Notes: a model not told the origin generated them from the sequence alone. A stretch of DNA of 64,000 nucleotides from Conchocele bisecta (GCA_029237695.1 CM055275.1:3784160-3848159), one strand, 5' to 3'; positions 43,860 to 56,679 are shown, counted from the first letter of the stretch. A program made the numbers and translations.

Positions 43860-46800
43860 GAAAATGACATACATACTGTCATTATCCCACTATATGGTAA
43901 TTCCATTAATGTATCACCCATTTTATGACAACAAGTAGGACTGTTAATGATTACGGGACGCAGATCTGCTGGAGGAGGATATGTACTCACATCAATAGTC
44001 TATGTAGACCAGCGGCTGTAACGTCTACTAAAATGATTGTGTTTGACCCTGCAGTCATACAATGTAATTGAGTCTTGATACATTTCAAACTTAAAGCATT
44101 GCATTGAGTAATCAATGTACTGACTATGGACAGGGTAAACTGTACTCAGTGTTCACAAACACTCATCCTGGTCAGCAACTCAGTACCTCTCCATCTTAGT
44201 CAATAAATGAACTGCAATGATGTGTACAACTGATTAACATAAAGGTAATTAAGTCATATGCATGATTCTGACAATTGTTCTGCATAATAAACACCCAAGA
44301 AGACACGTTACTATCATATATAAGTATGAATACATATCGCATAAATGTGTTGTTGCTATTGAGTATAAGTACATCCATGTACTTTAATAAATACACGACT
44401 TATAATAGCCATGTATTGTTATTTGAAAGTATATGGTAGTGTTGCTATCATGCGAGTTTTCAAAACAAATTTTATGTATGGTTTTAACGTCATAATATTC
44501 TTTGGTATGGTTACAATACATATAACACCAAGGCAACATTTGAAGCAGATTACAAACCTATTATTTGTTCATTAGTGCACTTCTGGCATAATGCAAATGA
44601 AAGATTGATCAGATTATAATTTAATTCCAAAATATGCATTACATGAACTGTATAGTATACATATAAAAACATTTACAGTTATTATGTGTCACAACGTGAC
44701 AGTGACTGAAAAGCACATGCTTACTGTACATAAACGACTTGATTTATGATGCACGCTAAAAACCTTAAAATGCGATTTTCTCCAAACAGTGAAACCTGCA
44801 ATTGAGCCTATATGATTGGTAGGGGCGGCCAAACTATATCTTGAGTGGCCATATTTCCACAACATATACGTCGTGCGATCTTAGGCCATGACAGTAATGT
44901 TTAAGCCAATACAATATCACTATCATAAAGTATAAAACAGGTTCGAAATGAATATTAGTTGTTGACATTTTAACATCTTACTATTATTAGGGCGGCAATT
45001 TTGAATATGGCGGCCATTTTGTGCTTGAAAAAAATTCCACCCATATGTGTTTAATGCTTAGACTATCTAAAAACAAAATCAAGTATTAATTTGCTTTTAA
45101 CAAACAAATGACACAGGATTATTTTTATGGACAATCTAGCGTCCACTGTTACTGCACCTTTCAATGTCTTCAGAATTTATCAACTCACCAAGGTGTTGCA
45201 CACCACCCTCCGCTCCCACCTACTTCCTGCGAGTGAAATTCAATGGTAATGACACAATAAAGAGGAAACCCCTAAAACTCTCTGATAACTCCAAGCCAAA
45301 TTGTTGATCCCAATTACATGTTTTCCTATATAATAACTCTCGTGAACTCATACATTTGTATTTGTATTAACTCAAACTACTTTCCTCAGTCCCCCCTGTA
45401 TAATAATTATGTAGATCTATAACAATTATTCATAAAATCACCAACGCCATTTCCCGATGCCCAAACTCCCCCACCCCGTTCTCGCCATATGAACGGAATT
45501 AGGCCGGAATTCATCTACACCTGTATTTAATATGTAGCCACCATTCAATGGCACACGTCTAGTGATTGTGGACGATTGTGGAGAAATCCACGGGTCTGTA
45601 AGGTCGATAGGCCAATTTTTACACACAACCAACCAACCAACCAGCCATCCAGCATGTCCAGTCCACCAACGTACATACTTATATTCCAGGCAACTTTAAT
45701 TCAGCGCAACTGAATAATAAAATATTTACAGTCATCCAAATGGCAGTCATTCGGTCAATAAATACGTGTACATGTAGTTAACTCTGGTTGTAGACGCTAT
45801 TATTACATAGGCAGTTTACTCATGAACCTGGTCAGCTGCCATCCTGTCAGTACCGCAGCCGTTATTGCTCGTCTGCTGCTGGGTACCACGTTAGATGCCG
45901 TCGGGGTATACACGATAGATGCCATTGGGAAACGGAATAGAGGCCACGTAGCACAGTTTGGTAACATAATAGAACCCGGGAAGAAAGTAGAGGCCGTTTA
46001 AGTTTATTAACGATGCATAATTCTTTACATGGATCCATATATTAAAGGTGATTCTTACTCCGATTCACGTATATGCCGAAATGATCCGTAGTGTATGTAT
46101 GGACGCCTGTCAGCAGACCAGAATACCGTTGATTGAGTGCTGGACAAATTACAGTACTTTCTGTTTTGAAGCCTCATACTATACAGTGTATTCCCATATG
46201 TAGATGTCGAACAGACGTAAGCCCACACACAGCAGTCAATCAATCGATAACATTTATGCCCGCGAGATATCATGTCTGACAGAGAGTTCCTGAACGATAT
46301 CATGTAAAGAAATTGCAAATTTTCGTTTCTGGATGGGGCTCTGTAGTGAATTGAAAACCATTTAGCATGTGCATGATGATGTAGTTTCCTACCATTGTAT
46401 ATACACATAAACACTCGCTAAATGGATACTAGTATATTGTAAACTACTGAACAGGATCTACTGAAGCAAACAAATGTTAACTTGTAATATGTGATTCACT
46501 TTATACATTTTTGATTTATTGCAACAGTACATACATACAGCAAAATATCAACATCTTACATATTCAAAAAGTCTGCCAATAATGTCGTCTGTATATAGGA
46601 TTCATTTATATACTTGGCTATAGTTAGCCTATGACTGGACAACACATTCGGTGAACATCATAGTAGAAAGACAAGGTAGCGCTGTTTCTCGTTTCACGAG
46701 ACAGGGTGCATGGAATGCGGCTATAAAACCACGGTCAGCCCCATTGGCAGAACCCTAGTGACCACGTGCCAGTTAAGTCCCAAATCACAATGAGCCTTTG

Positions 46801-47230
46801 TACCACAACAAAAACCTACAAAATGCACGCTCTGAAATGACCCGAATGTTCTGTCTGTGGCAACAAGTCAACCTGCATTACAGACAGAAAATTCGGGTTA
46901 GCTCTGAAACTGATACATAGGGCTGTTATTGTATTTACTGTCGACGTATGTTTGAGATATGTAAATGGAGATTGTTATGAGCATATTAAACTGGTCAGAA
47001 TTATTATTTTATAAAATGAATGTCATATAAAACTAAATGTAAATACTTGAGCAGTCGGAAAAACTAGGATTGGATATTGCTTTTATATTGAGCAAACATA
47101 TATCTGTAAGTTTCCTCTCAATAATTCCCAAATAACAACTAATATGTAGATTTCTACGTCACGTTAATGTTGTTATAGTGGTTGCTGGTATATTTAGGAA
47201 TATGTTGGTTGGGCGATATTCTGACCTCTC
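43860..47230. other. Long unassigned stretch
   Basis: AT-rich sequence without a credible frame. It has a GGCGGCCATTTTG block at ~44990-45030 (also at 52.3 and 56.7-57.0 kb) and a loose TAGATGCC/TAGAGGCC reiteration near 45893-46000. Confidence 0.35.
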
Positions 47231-47244
47231 TCTATTCAAATAGA

Positions 47245-47326
47245 TTTTAATCGATTTATTGGTGTTCAACGGCCTATCAACAGCCGGGCCAACGGGTTCG
47301 ATCGCGCATTTAACCTGCTACATTGC
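47245..47326 (+). mobile_element. SINE-like repeat P, copy 2, with 13-bp target duplication
   Basis: TTTATTGGTGTTCAACGGCC, then ACGGGTTCGATCGCGC (B-box-like), then TAACCTGCTACATTG. CTATTCAAATAGA stands on both sides (47232-47244 and 47327-47339), the signature of LINE-driven retroposition. Confidence 0.7.
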
Positions 47327-47567
47327 CTATTCAAATAGAAGGTGCACGTGAAGTACATTACCAATCGAGCAAATTATTACTTTCTCCGTTTTATCCAAAT
47401 AGTGAGTATGTCACCGAGTTAGTATATATTGGAATCGGGTAAAAACGGATGTAATTATATGTATAATATTACTACATTAGTTATTCAATTTCGATATATT
47501 TCCTCCCACCTGGGGAGCTGCGGGCAACACAGGGAGGTCGAGGGTTATACACATATTAAAGGCCGTG

Positions 47568-48135
47568 GCTGAAAATACTCAATAAATATCTTGGGGCATC
47601 ATTATTCTTGAATTAAACAACACTGCCGAAACACTTATCAGTATGCATGGGTTTAAATGCAAGACGGGGGTGATTACTATCTGCCACTCCTTAGGTAAGC
47701 CGTTATAGGGTAGTTAATTAGTGTGAATGGACCCCAACATACTGGATACGACACCTGTAACGGCTATCTGAAAAGCCATCTGGATAGTGGCTGTACCAAT
47801 GAAGCCCTTCTTCTTCTAGCCAGCACATGAACTTTTCCTATTGCACCATGAGCATTATGCCATCAAGTATTTAACAATGGAAATTGGCTTGAATATATTC
47901 CATACCAATCAAAATAACCATATCAATTGTCATCAATGGAGTCAAATGCCCTAAAGCATAATACTATGGGGTGGGGTGGGGGCTATTGTTTCTGTGTTCT
48001 CAGGCTGCCAGTATAGACCAATCTCTTTTTCGCTAGTATATCTGCATACTCTAGGAGAGAGGTGACAGAGCTTTTGTGTTTTCAATATATGCAGGAACAA
48101 AAGTCAAAAGCCATGTATTTGCATTACTGTCTGCT
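47568..48135. repeat. Long direct repeat U, copy 1
   Basis: CATCATTATTCTTGAATTAA, ATGGGTTTAAATGCAAGAC and TATCTGGATAGTGGCTG-ACC align in order with 51497-52000 at roughly 80-85% by eye. Copy 1 continues at ~48870-49030 after an insert that copy 2 lacks. Not obviously an LTR pair: no TG...CA ends or primer site seen. Confidence 0.6.
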
Positions 48136-48224
48136 GCTGTTGTATATATTATTTCTTTATCAGTAAATACATAGTTTGTCAGCACTTTAGAATCACTATG
48201 CCTCAGCAAGAGTTGTGTGTGTGT

Positions 48225-48830
48225 GGGGGGGGGACTGGAGTCAGGTTGTCCGTCCGTCCGTTCCGTCCGTCCGTCCGTCCTCCGTCCGTCGTCCGTCCGT
48301 CCGTCCGTCCGTCCGTACGTTCGTCACGAAACTTAACATCAGATAAATATGTTATAACCTCTATTTCCTTCATCGAACATTCTTAATATTTCACGCATGC
48401 AGTCCTCTCAGGGTCTACTGTCATGCTGTGACAAATCCATGACCGTCTAATCCCCCAAAACTTAACATCGGAGAAATCATGCTATGACAAATTCATGACC
48501 ATCCAACCCCCGCTGATCCCAAGGTCAAGGTCACATACTTAGTCTCTTCACAAAACTTAACATCGGTGAAATCTGTTATAACCTATATTACCTCCATCGA
48601 ACATTCTTAATATTTCACGCATGCATTCCTCTCAGGGTCTACTCTCATGCTGTGACAAATCCATGACCGTCCAATCCTCGCTGATGCCAAGGTCAAGGTC
48701 ACAAAACTTAACATCGGAGAAATCATGCTATAACAAATTCATGACCGTGCCACCCCCCTCTAACCCCCAGGGTCAAGGTCAAAGACCCACATACTACAGA
48801 TATACACATTTAGGGGCACCTTGATCCACA
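48225..48830. repeat. GTCC microsatellite and tandem block
   Basis: A ~90-base (GTCC)n run is followed by two to three units with AACTTAACATCGGAGAAATC, CATGCTGTGACAAATCCATG and CCAAGGTCAAGGTCAC. Together they form the insert that splits repeat U copy 1. Confidence 0.7.
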
Positions 48831-49039
48831 TTCCGTAAGCCTCGCTTACTGACAATCTAGTTTATATTGAAAATGATTCTCAAGTGCTGCCAAAGCATGT
48901 TTTTGTATGAGAAAACAAGAAAATTAGAAAATAAACAGCAGACAACAAAAATTAAGTCAGCAATGTAAGGGTTAATGTTGTTAAGTTTATATAACTACAC
49001 ACTTATTATATAATACATGCACCGTGAAATTACCAGGCA

Positions 49040-49230
49040 AAACTAGAGATTATGTTTGTATTTAATTTATTTAATGAAGAAATTCTTACAAACGTTTCGA
49101 TGTAAACAAATGGTCAAGTGTTTCAGCGATCTTGCGACAGTCAAAAAGAGCAAGGTCATGCGAATTGAAGGTCACGTATGTTTCATTCGTTTCTGATCAC
49201 TGGCTCAAGCTATTGTGCTGCATAGAGGCT
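49040..49230. repeat. Repeat T, copy 1
   Basis: GATTATGTTTGTATTTAATT, TTTCAGCGATCTTGCGAC, GAAGGTCACGTATGTTTCAT; copy 2 at ~57150-57300. The overlapping 92-codon frame starts inside the repeat and is not supported as a gene. Confidence 0.6.
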
Positions 49231-49679
49231 GTACTGTTATATCTGAAACCATTGGACTTGACCCATAGTTTGCGAAAAGTAGGTAATTGTCAGGCGAATG
49301 CCATTGTAGTGTTTTCTATTACATTTCAAATCCAATGCACATGTAAATATCGCATACGAATACATGTACTTTGTAGATCTACATGTACATGCAACTGGGC
49401 GGCTGTTTGACAAAAGGGGTCTTACAAATAGTATTTATTTTTCATTAGTTCATAATACAAATCTAATTACAAGAACGACTCCAACGGCATGTATCTCATC
49501 ACTTCTTTGACACCAATTGTTACTTCATCCACTTCTCTGACACCAAGTGTTAGATCATTTCCTTACAATATGGATAATGACAAAGATGCATATGAAGTTT
49601 CAAGTGGATCACTCATATGGTAAAGAACTTATAGCAGAATGAATGTGCTGAAGTGGGAATTTCAGAGTTATTTTACATT

Positions 49680-50290
49680 GACCGATGCCAAGGTGGAGGG
49701 CGCATGCTGGGGTCTGAAATGAAAATATGGATGATAATAAACATGCATATGAAGTTTGAAGCCAACTAGTTGTACAGTAAAGAAGTTATAGGAGAATGGA
49801 GAAACGTGCACGCATCTACTGGACATACATTTCTATGTGATTTGACCTTGATCATGTGGCGAGCAAGGGTGGGGTGGGGAATGGAAATATGGATGGTAAT
49901 AAACATGCACATGAAGTGTAAAAACAATCTGTCCTACAGTAAAATAAGTTACAGGAAAATAGAAAAAGGCACACACATCTATAGGACCTATAGGACGCAA
50001 ATTTCAAAGTTGGTTGACCTTGACATTGGGCATAGGGAGAGCATGAGTGTGGTGGGGAATGGAAATATGGATGATAACAAACATGCACATGAAGTTACAA
50101 GCAAATTGGTCGTAAATCAATTTACGCGAGCACGCATCGACTGGACGTAAATATTTAAGTTGTTTGGCCTTGACCTTGGGCATGGGTGGGGCAGGGAATG
50201 AGAGAATGGATGATAATGAACATGCATATGACGTTTCAAGCCAATATGTCATACAGTATAGAAGTTATAGGCGACTGGAAAACGTGACGG
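49680..50290. repeat. Tandem array, ~140-180 bp unit, 4 copies
   Basis: Each unit has GGGGAATGGAAATATGGATG, AAACATGCACATGAAGTT, TACAGTA-AGAAGTTATAGG and TTGACCTTG. It is followed by GACGGACAGAC microsatellite to ~50460. Confidence 0.75.
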
Positions 50291-51139
50291 ACAGACATAC
50301 TGATGGACGGACAGACGTACACACTGTGGTATACTTGTAAACCCACTTACCTGTGCACCTGTAAATAGTCTGCTTGTTTCAACATTTCAATTACGCACGA
50401 ATTGATCCACGAGTATACGTGGTTGAAGATGGACGGACAGACGGACGGACGGCTTTATCATCCAATTTTCGCTATGCCATAGGATAATTACTGGTCAGAT
50501 GCATGCCACAACATGCCACTGATAGTGTCATATCAAGGCATTACTCCTGAGAAATACAAGCATTGGTCACAGGGGAGTCGGGAGCTATTGTGATGTGTAA
50601 CTCGGCTACAGGTGCCATGATACTGCTGTTATCTCTGGTTTGTGGCAGGACTGCCAGCAACCTGGCTAATTACCCACTTGTGTGTCCTAATGTTTTCTGG
50701 GGAGCATGGTTGTTTGTATAACTGACATGAGCTTAATTTAATGAGATTATTGAATGTGATTTACGTCCTCCCAAGTGTGAACGACCACGGCCTTTAAAGT
50801 AAATTCCCGCTTCTCGGAATTAAGTTGTTTGTGTCTAATTCATGGTAGTGGCAGCAGTAGCGTCTCCATAGATACATTATGTGTCGTTTTACGAACTACT
50901 AATATCCCCTCACTTGGATTTATATTGCCGCATCTCGTGACCTTTGCTGTCTAAGTCTCCGGGTGTGCCCCCCCCCCCCCCCCCCTCACACACACACCCA
51001 TGTTGTTTGAACCGTCGCTGTAGATATTGAAAACTTTTCGATGTTTTCAGCTCAAATACATGTATTAGATACGTTATATACTCCAAACTGGTGCCACAAA
51101 TTCACCCAGTGGGTTACAGAGCGCAGATTTACAACATAA

Positions 51140-51497
51140 CACTCGTAATTGAATGTAGTTTCGGACGAAAATATGTCTGCAAAAATCCCACATGTGAATC
51201 CCCAGTAAAAACGTACTAAATCGTAGTAAAGCGTAGCGAAACTCGGCAGCCACCTAGTAAAACCTAACTACTAGTAATCCCTAGTGAAATTGTGACAGGT
51301 AGCCGCTTTGATACCCGGCCTGTTACATGTCCGATGGGGCGATATTAAGTAAAACCTTGCAAAAACGTAGTGGAAACCTACTACAAACCTAGTAAAGCCT
51401 ATAGCTAATACCCCCAAAACTGGGCAAAAATTTGGAAATCCATACGGATGGGAAACGTAGTAATACATAGCCCTCAATACCTGACAGTGTGACCACT
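51140..51497. repeat. Element W, right half
   Basis: Dense CGTAGTAAA/CCTAGTAAA words ending GTAATACATAGCCCTCAATACC, the terminal repeat of the full copy at 57537-58442. GTGACAGG-AGCCGCTTTGATAC is shared with it in inverse orientation. Confidence 0.65.
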
Positions 51498-52170
51498 AGG
51501 TCTTATATCTCGAGGCATCATTATTCCTGAATTAAACAACACTGCTGAAACATTTAGCGAACATTCTCAGGATGCATGGGTTTAAATGCAAGACATGTGT
51601 GATTTCTATCTGACACTCCTTAGGTAAACAGTTTTATGGCAGTTCATTAGTATAAATGGGCTCCAACAGACTGGACGTGGCACATATAATGGCTGTTTGA
51701 AAAGCTATCTGGATAGTGGCTGCACCAAGCTAGCCATTCTCTGATAGCCAGTACATGAACGTTTTCCAAGAGTATCATGCCATCAAATAGTTAACAATGG
51801 AAAGTGGTTTGAATATCTTCTTACTAATCAAATGAACAGATCAATTGCCATTAATCATTTCAATCTCTGTTTCGCTGGTATATGTGCATACTCCAGGAGA
51901 GAGATTGCAGTGCGTAAACTTTGAGTTTTACATTTCTGGCTATTGATAGATTGCTGTTTCAGTATTATCATAATACATGCAGGAACAAAAGTCAAAAGCC
52001 ATTTCGATTCGAAATGATTCTAAAGTACTGACAAACCATGTTTTTGATGAGAAAAATGAAAATAGAAAATAACCAGCAGACGACAAAAATTAATTCAGCA
52101 TTGTAAGGGTTATTGCTGTTCATTTTATATATCTACTTATTTTATAATACATGCACCATGAAAGTACAAT
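51497..52170. repeat. Long direct repeat U, copy 2 (uninterrupted)
   Basis: CATCATTATTCCTGAATTAA to GCAGGAACAAAAGTCAAAAG, then directly GATTCTAAAGTACTGACAAA and the family S half-copy. The insert found in copy 1 is missing. Confidence 0.6.
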
Positions 52171-52239
52171 AGTCCAGCCGTATGGTGAATATAGTTGATA
52201 CAATTGCGCATATTATGTTACAAGCATGAAACTTGGCAC

Positions 52240-52480
52240 ACTGATAGAGCTTAATGTACTCAACATTTTGGGCTATAGACCCACCTGAAAAAAATCCAAA
52301 ATGGCCGCCATTTTCAACATGGCCGACCTCTAATAACTAATTTAGCAGTAGTAATGTTAATGTGTTTGACAAGCATGGAACTTGGCATTTATGTGTATTT
52401 TTAAAATACTGAATATTTTGGATGTGAATCCACCCTGACAAATAGTAAAATATGGCCGCCGTTTGCAAAATGGCCGATGT
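52240..52480. repeat. GGCCGCCATTTT repeat
   Basis: Two units of AAAATGGCCGCCATTTTCAA/ATGGCCGCCGTTTGCAAAAT separated by ~140 bases. Related units occur at 56690-57020. Confidence 0.55.
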
Positions 52481-52683
52481 CTAGTAGCTAATTTCGACAT
52501 ACACACTTGGTGTCATGTCTCTAATAATATACATGAATTTAGACGTAAAACTCGTTTGTTAAAACCATGAAACGTATCTGCTTGGATAAAATGCACAAAT
52601 ATCCGCACTTTCAAGATGGCCACCATGTCAGAACACACCACCCTCCGTACCAAATACGTATTAGTGCCTTCACCGTCTTCACG

Positions 52684-53860
52684 GCATTGCACTTGCCGAG
52701 CTGGTTGCATATATTGAAGATGCTAGAGCAGAAAGCGGTGACACACCACTCGTGTTGAAACTAGTGGAGCTGGCCAAGATATATACGCTGCGCTTAAGTC
52801 AGCTAGGTGCTAATGTATCGTCTAGGGTACAAACAACACACCTCACAAATATACTTCTTGATCAGTTTCCAGACATGGAAGCTCATAAGCACGGTCGCAA
52901 CCTTTTGCTTGCCTTCATCGAGGGGATTGGTATTGTTCTAAATGCATCACATAACAAGGACTTTGATAATGACGGTGTCATTCTCGCGAAAGCAGCGTCA
53001 ATCGTTCGCTGATATATGATTAATATGAAATCCACATTCAATGGGTCATTCGATTGTGATAGTCAACTGGACTCGGTTCCATTATCACTGACAGCACTAG
53101 TTGGGGTGATTATTCATGGACCGAATATTAAAACACAGTCTAGCAACGAACGCGCCTCACAAACAACCCTGTCTGTAGCGCAATTGTTGTACTTCAACAG
53201 CACAATACGCCGACGCAAAGGTTCGTCTTCACAGTATCACGGCAAATCACGGGAACCGCCTCTTTCATATACACAGATCTCCTTGTGCATGCAGAAACAC
53301 GGAAACGCGGACTTGTGGATAAGCTATACGATCTAGGACTGTCAATTTCTTATGATAGAGTACTAGCCATATCCACGGACATGGCGAATGGTGTATGCGA
53401 GCAATTTCGGAAGGAGAATGTTGTGTGCCCACCTAAACTTCGCAAAGGCATTTTCACCACATGTGCAGTTGATAATATCGACCATAACCAATCATCAACT
53501 ACAGCACAAGGATCTTTCCATGGAACAGGGATATCGATATTCCAGAATCCTACAGCTGACTGTCCTGGAGAAGACAGAGACGGTGTCGTCCTTCATCCAT
53601 CTGAAACACCAAGAATATATTGCCATTACATGAGGCTTACACAAGTGTGCCCCCAGTTATCCTACAGGAGAAGGAACCGACAGTACCTGCCATCAGTGGA
53701 TCGCTTAGAAGTGAGTATCCAGTCCCATCAGAATATATTGCACAGCAATTCCAGTGGCTCTAGCATACGAAAGACGTATGCCAAGCTGTAACACACCGGT
53801 TAACATTAGTGCGTTGCTTCCTCTCTTCCAGGAAGAGGCGAAGTCGCCTGCAATGATAGG
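52684..53860 (+). pseudogene. N-terminal part, in four frame segments
   Basis: Segments: 52684-53012 (LLDQFPDMEAHKHG, NKDFDNDGVILAKAASIV) to the TGA; 53013-53280 in the same frame (VPLSLTALVGVIIHGPNIK, TTLSVAQLLYFNS); 53285-53610 (YDRVLAISTDMANGVCEQF, KGIFTTCAVDNIDHN, GSFHGTGISIFQNPTAD); and ~53600-53720 (EAYTSVPPVILQEKEPTVPA). Each continues where the previous stops, so the breaks are within one ancestral reading frame. Start codon not identifiable. Confidence 0.6.
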
Positions 53861-53866
53861 CATGCG

Positions 53867-55306
53867 ATGGATGTTATACGCCAAGTTGTGCAGTTCCTAC
53901 ATCCAGGTCAAACACCTGTCATTACATGTGATCAGCCCCTCTATGCTGTTGCCAAAACAATACAATGGAATTGGCCAGACACACACGGAGAAGACAAGTT
54001 TGTAGTTATGTTTGGAGGTCTTCATATAGAAATGGCTGCCCTGAAGACCCTAGGAGATTGGTTACATGATAGTGGATGGACGGCTGCTATTTCTGATGCC
54101 AATATTGCATCATCTGGGTCAGCTGAGTCATTTATCAAGGCAGTACACGTGACACGGACCCGACATGCGCACCAAGTGACAGCCAGTAGTCTGTACATAT
54201 TGATGCACAACGCATTCACACACTATCTAACTAGTGTAGAAGATGGTGAAGATATATTGTCATTCGATGAGTGGCGAACAGTCAGTGGCTCAAATAGTCC
54301 TCAGTTTTTATATTGGTCTATTACACTGGACTTTGAGTTGACAGTGTTGGTATTCATTCAATCTATTCGCCAGGGAAATTTCAATTTGTACAGAGAAGCA
54401 TTGGCCAAACTCATACCTTGGTTCTTTGCACTGAACCACACACACTACTCTCGTTGGCTACCTGTCCACCTTCGCGATATGATGTCCCTTTCTCAGACTC
54501 ATCCGAATATCGCAACAGAGTTTGAAGCCGGAAACTTTGTAGTACATAAAACTCACAACATATTCTTGGCAATAGCCATCGATCATGAGCATGAGCAAAA
54601 TAACAAGTGTGTCAAGAGTGACGGAGGAGCTGTAGGTCTAACAGAACATTCTGCAGAACTTCTACGATGGATGGTAGCAGGTCCTGAGGTTGCCAGAGTT
54701 ATTGGGGAGTTTGAAGCATCACTGGTAAACATCACGCATATCAGCAACAACTCTAGAGTTCTTCATCACGAACAGGTGAAAAGCATACAGACGACTTTCC
54801 AAATACAGGTACTCTCACTTTGTGGAGTCATTGAAAGAATGGGTAATCCATTTATAGATGACAGTGGGGATCTGTTAGTTCTAGACACGAGAGACATTGT
54901 CAATGGTGATGTAGTAACCACCGTGGAGAAAATCCAACAGGTAGGGGAAGAACAGTTTGCACACTTTTTTGATTGTAGACTGGGAAAACGAACGGTGTCA
55001 CTCTTTCAACCAGTTACTAGAAACAAACTTCCCTTGTTTGGTTCGTTGCCTCCAAGAAAAGTGTCTCAAGAGAAGCAGCAAAGTATGCCTTTGACGAAGA
55101 CCTGTGCATTGTTCTCTCAACTGTATGTTTCATGTCAGGTTCGAGGTGGTGACCTTGATGAGTTATTCAGTCATGAAAATCAGGGATATCCACCGGCTCT
55201 CTCCCAGTTTGGACACGTTCTGGAACAAAGTCTGACCTTGCACACTGTGTGGAGAAGCTTGTTGACGTACAAGAGAGTGCGCCGGATGTTGAAGCGTTAC
55301 TCCTAG
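53867..55306 (+). pseudogene. Central part, longest open frame (479 codons)
   Basis: It contains DQPLYAVAKTIQWNWP, GEDKFVVMFGGLHIEMAALK, ALAKLIPWFFALNHTHYSRW, HLRDMMSL and KSDGGAVGLTEHSAELLRWM. Trp- and His-rich patches and the GLHIEMAAL block look structurally constrained. After ~55235 the frame (LTLHTVWRSLL) is out of register, and the protein resumes in the next segment, which overlaps it by 58 bases. No known domain is assigned by eye. Confidence 0.65.
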
Positions 55307-56196
55307 ATGGTGCTGCTATTGTCCAAATAGTGAAGTCTGGGGCATCGAAAACATTTCATACATATGCCCATGATGTTTTCATGAACTACATAACATTACA
55401 ACATAAGCATGTTGACAGAATTGACATAATATGGGACAGATATATTCCAGATAGTCTTAAAGCAACCGAACGAACTAAGCGAGGCACAGGCACAAGGCGG
55501 CGTGTTCAGCCAGGCAGCAACATACCAAGCAACTGGGAGTCATTCCTGAAGTTGGACGAAAATAAGACGGAACTATTCAATTACCTGGCAGAAGTTGCCA
55601 CGAGTGTGGACTATGACGGAAAAGAGTTAAACTCAACATACGGGGATACCGTCCTGTATAGCAGAGACAGAGATGACTCAGAATTGTCACCGTGTACACA
55701 CGAAGAAGCGGATACGCGACTTCTAGCGCATGCAGCTGAATGCGGACGACATGGATACAGCTGGCTGATGATTCGTACTGTCGACACGGATATCATTGTA
55801 ATATCCGTTGGCCTTTTTCGACAGTTGAGCGTCGCTCAACTCTGGGTAGCGTTTGGAGTTGGCAAACACTTTAGATATATTCTAATCCATGCCATCGCGG
55901 ATGCATTGGGTTCTGACAAATGCAAAGGTATTCCAGTATTCCACGCATTCAACGGGTGTGGCCAAACTTCCTCATTTGCTGGACGAGGAAAGACTACTGC
56001 ATGGCAGACATGGAGGATTGATGAAAGTATCACCGACTATTTCATCGCGCTGAGTAACGCACCGACTGCTGCCACGGTCAAGTTGAATATGCCATTCAGG
56101 AAAGGAAGGTCTATCGATGCTATTCCACCAACTTCCGCCGCGCTTTTTGAGCATACAAAACGAGTGGCCTATCAGGCGGGTCACAATTGGGGATAG
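55249..56196 (+). pseudogene. C-terminal part with nuclease-like acidic motifs
   Basis: VEALLLDGAAIVQIVKSGAS leads to KRGTGTRRRVQPG, NWESFLKLDENKTELFNYL, then SPCTHEEADTRLLAHAAE (Glu-Glu-Ala-Asp), RTVDTDIIVISVGLF (Asp-Thr-Asp), WVAFGVGKHFRYI, and VFHAFNGCGQTSSFAGRGK. A catalytic Asp expected after Gly-Cys is Gly here. The stretch between ALSNAPTAATVKL and FRKGRSIDAIPP appears shortened. It ends at an in-frame TAG, after which the same frame runs on (TWEPLWTTLPEEASKV). Confidence 0.65.
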
Positions 56197-56679
56197 GCAC
56201 TATTTCCACGTCCAGTCATCCCATCACCAGCTAACTGCGGATGGAAAAGATCGACGGCTCAAACATGGGAACCACTATGGACCACCCTCCCTGAAGAAGC
56301 GTCAAAGGTATGCCAGCAGCTCATCACATGTGGCTGGTCACTGTTATATGTGTCAAAGCATGTATGAAATGCACTGCACTGTGCAAATGTGGTGGCGACT
56401 GTGAGCGTGAATAATCATACAAGTAGCCATGATGATATTCATGAAACGTGTCGATCAAGACAAGGACTCGATTGAGACATCCACGATAATTGCCGAATAT
56501 GACCATCATAGATCACCAATAGAACACCAATATTGTCATACTTAATGACGCAAACGAATCACAATACGTAATACCTGATAGATAGATTATGTCGGATTTA
56601 AGAGCACTTTTTCAACATTTTTTCTCTCAGTTGTTGCCAAAGACATCAATACTAAATGTGTGCAAGTACGTTGAATATG

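Larger units (their letters stand above)
52684..56410 (+). pseudogene. FEN/PIN-like nuclease family protein with Cys-rich tail, broken copy
   Basis: One ~1,200-residue protein can be followed through several frames. In order: a helical region (LVELAKIYTLRLSQLG), HAETRKRGLVDKLYDLGLS, VDNIDHN, a long conserved middle, THEEADTR, RTVDTDIIVIS, FNGCG, GRGKTTAW, and a tail ACMKCTALCKCGGDCE. The spacing of Glu-Glu-x-Asp, Asp-x-Asp and a Gly-Cys-(Asp) block before a Gly-rich turn is what FEN/XPG-like nucleases show, so I infer a metal-dependent nuclease fold; the tail resembles a CXC-type DNA-binding or zinc motif. I know near relatives only as uncharacterised, highly repeated proteins in cnidarians and molluscs. 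Breaks: in-frame TGA at 53010 and TAG at 56194, and frameshifts near 53280, 53610, 53860, 55240 and 56335. No introns are needed, which suits a mobile or retrocopied gene. Confidence 0.65.

Noticed and set aside
47568..52170. LTR retrotransposon bounded by repeat U
   Set aside because: No TG...CA ends, primer-binding site, polypurine tract or gag/pol frame between the repeats.
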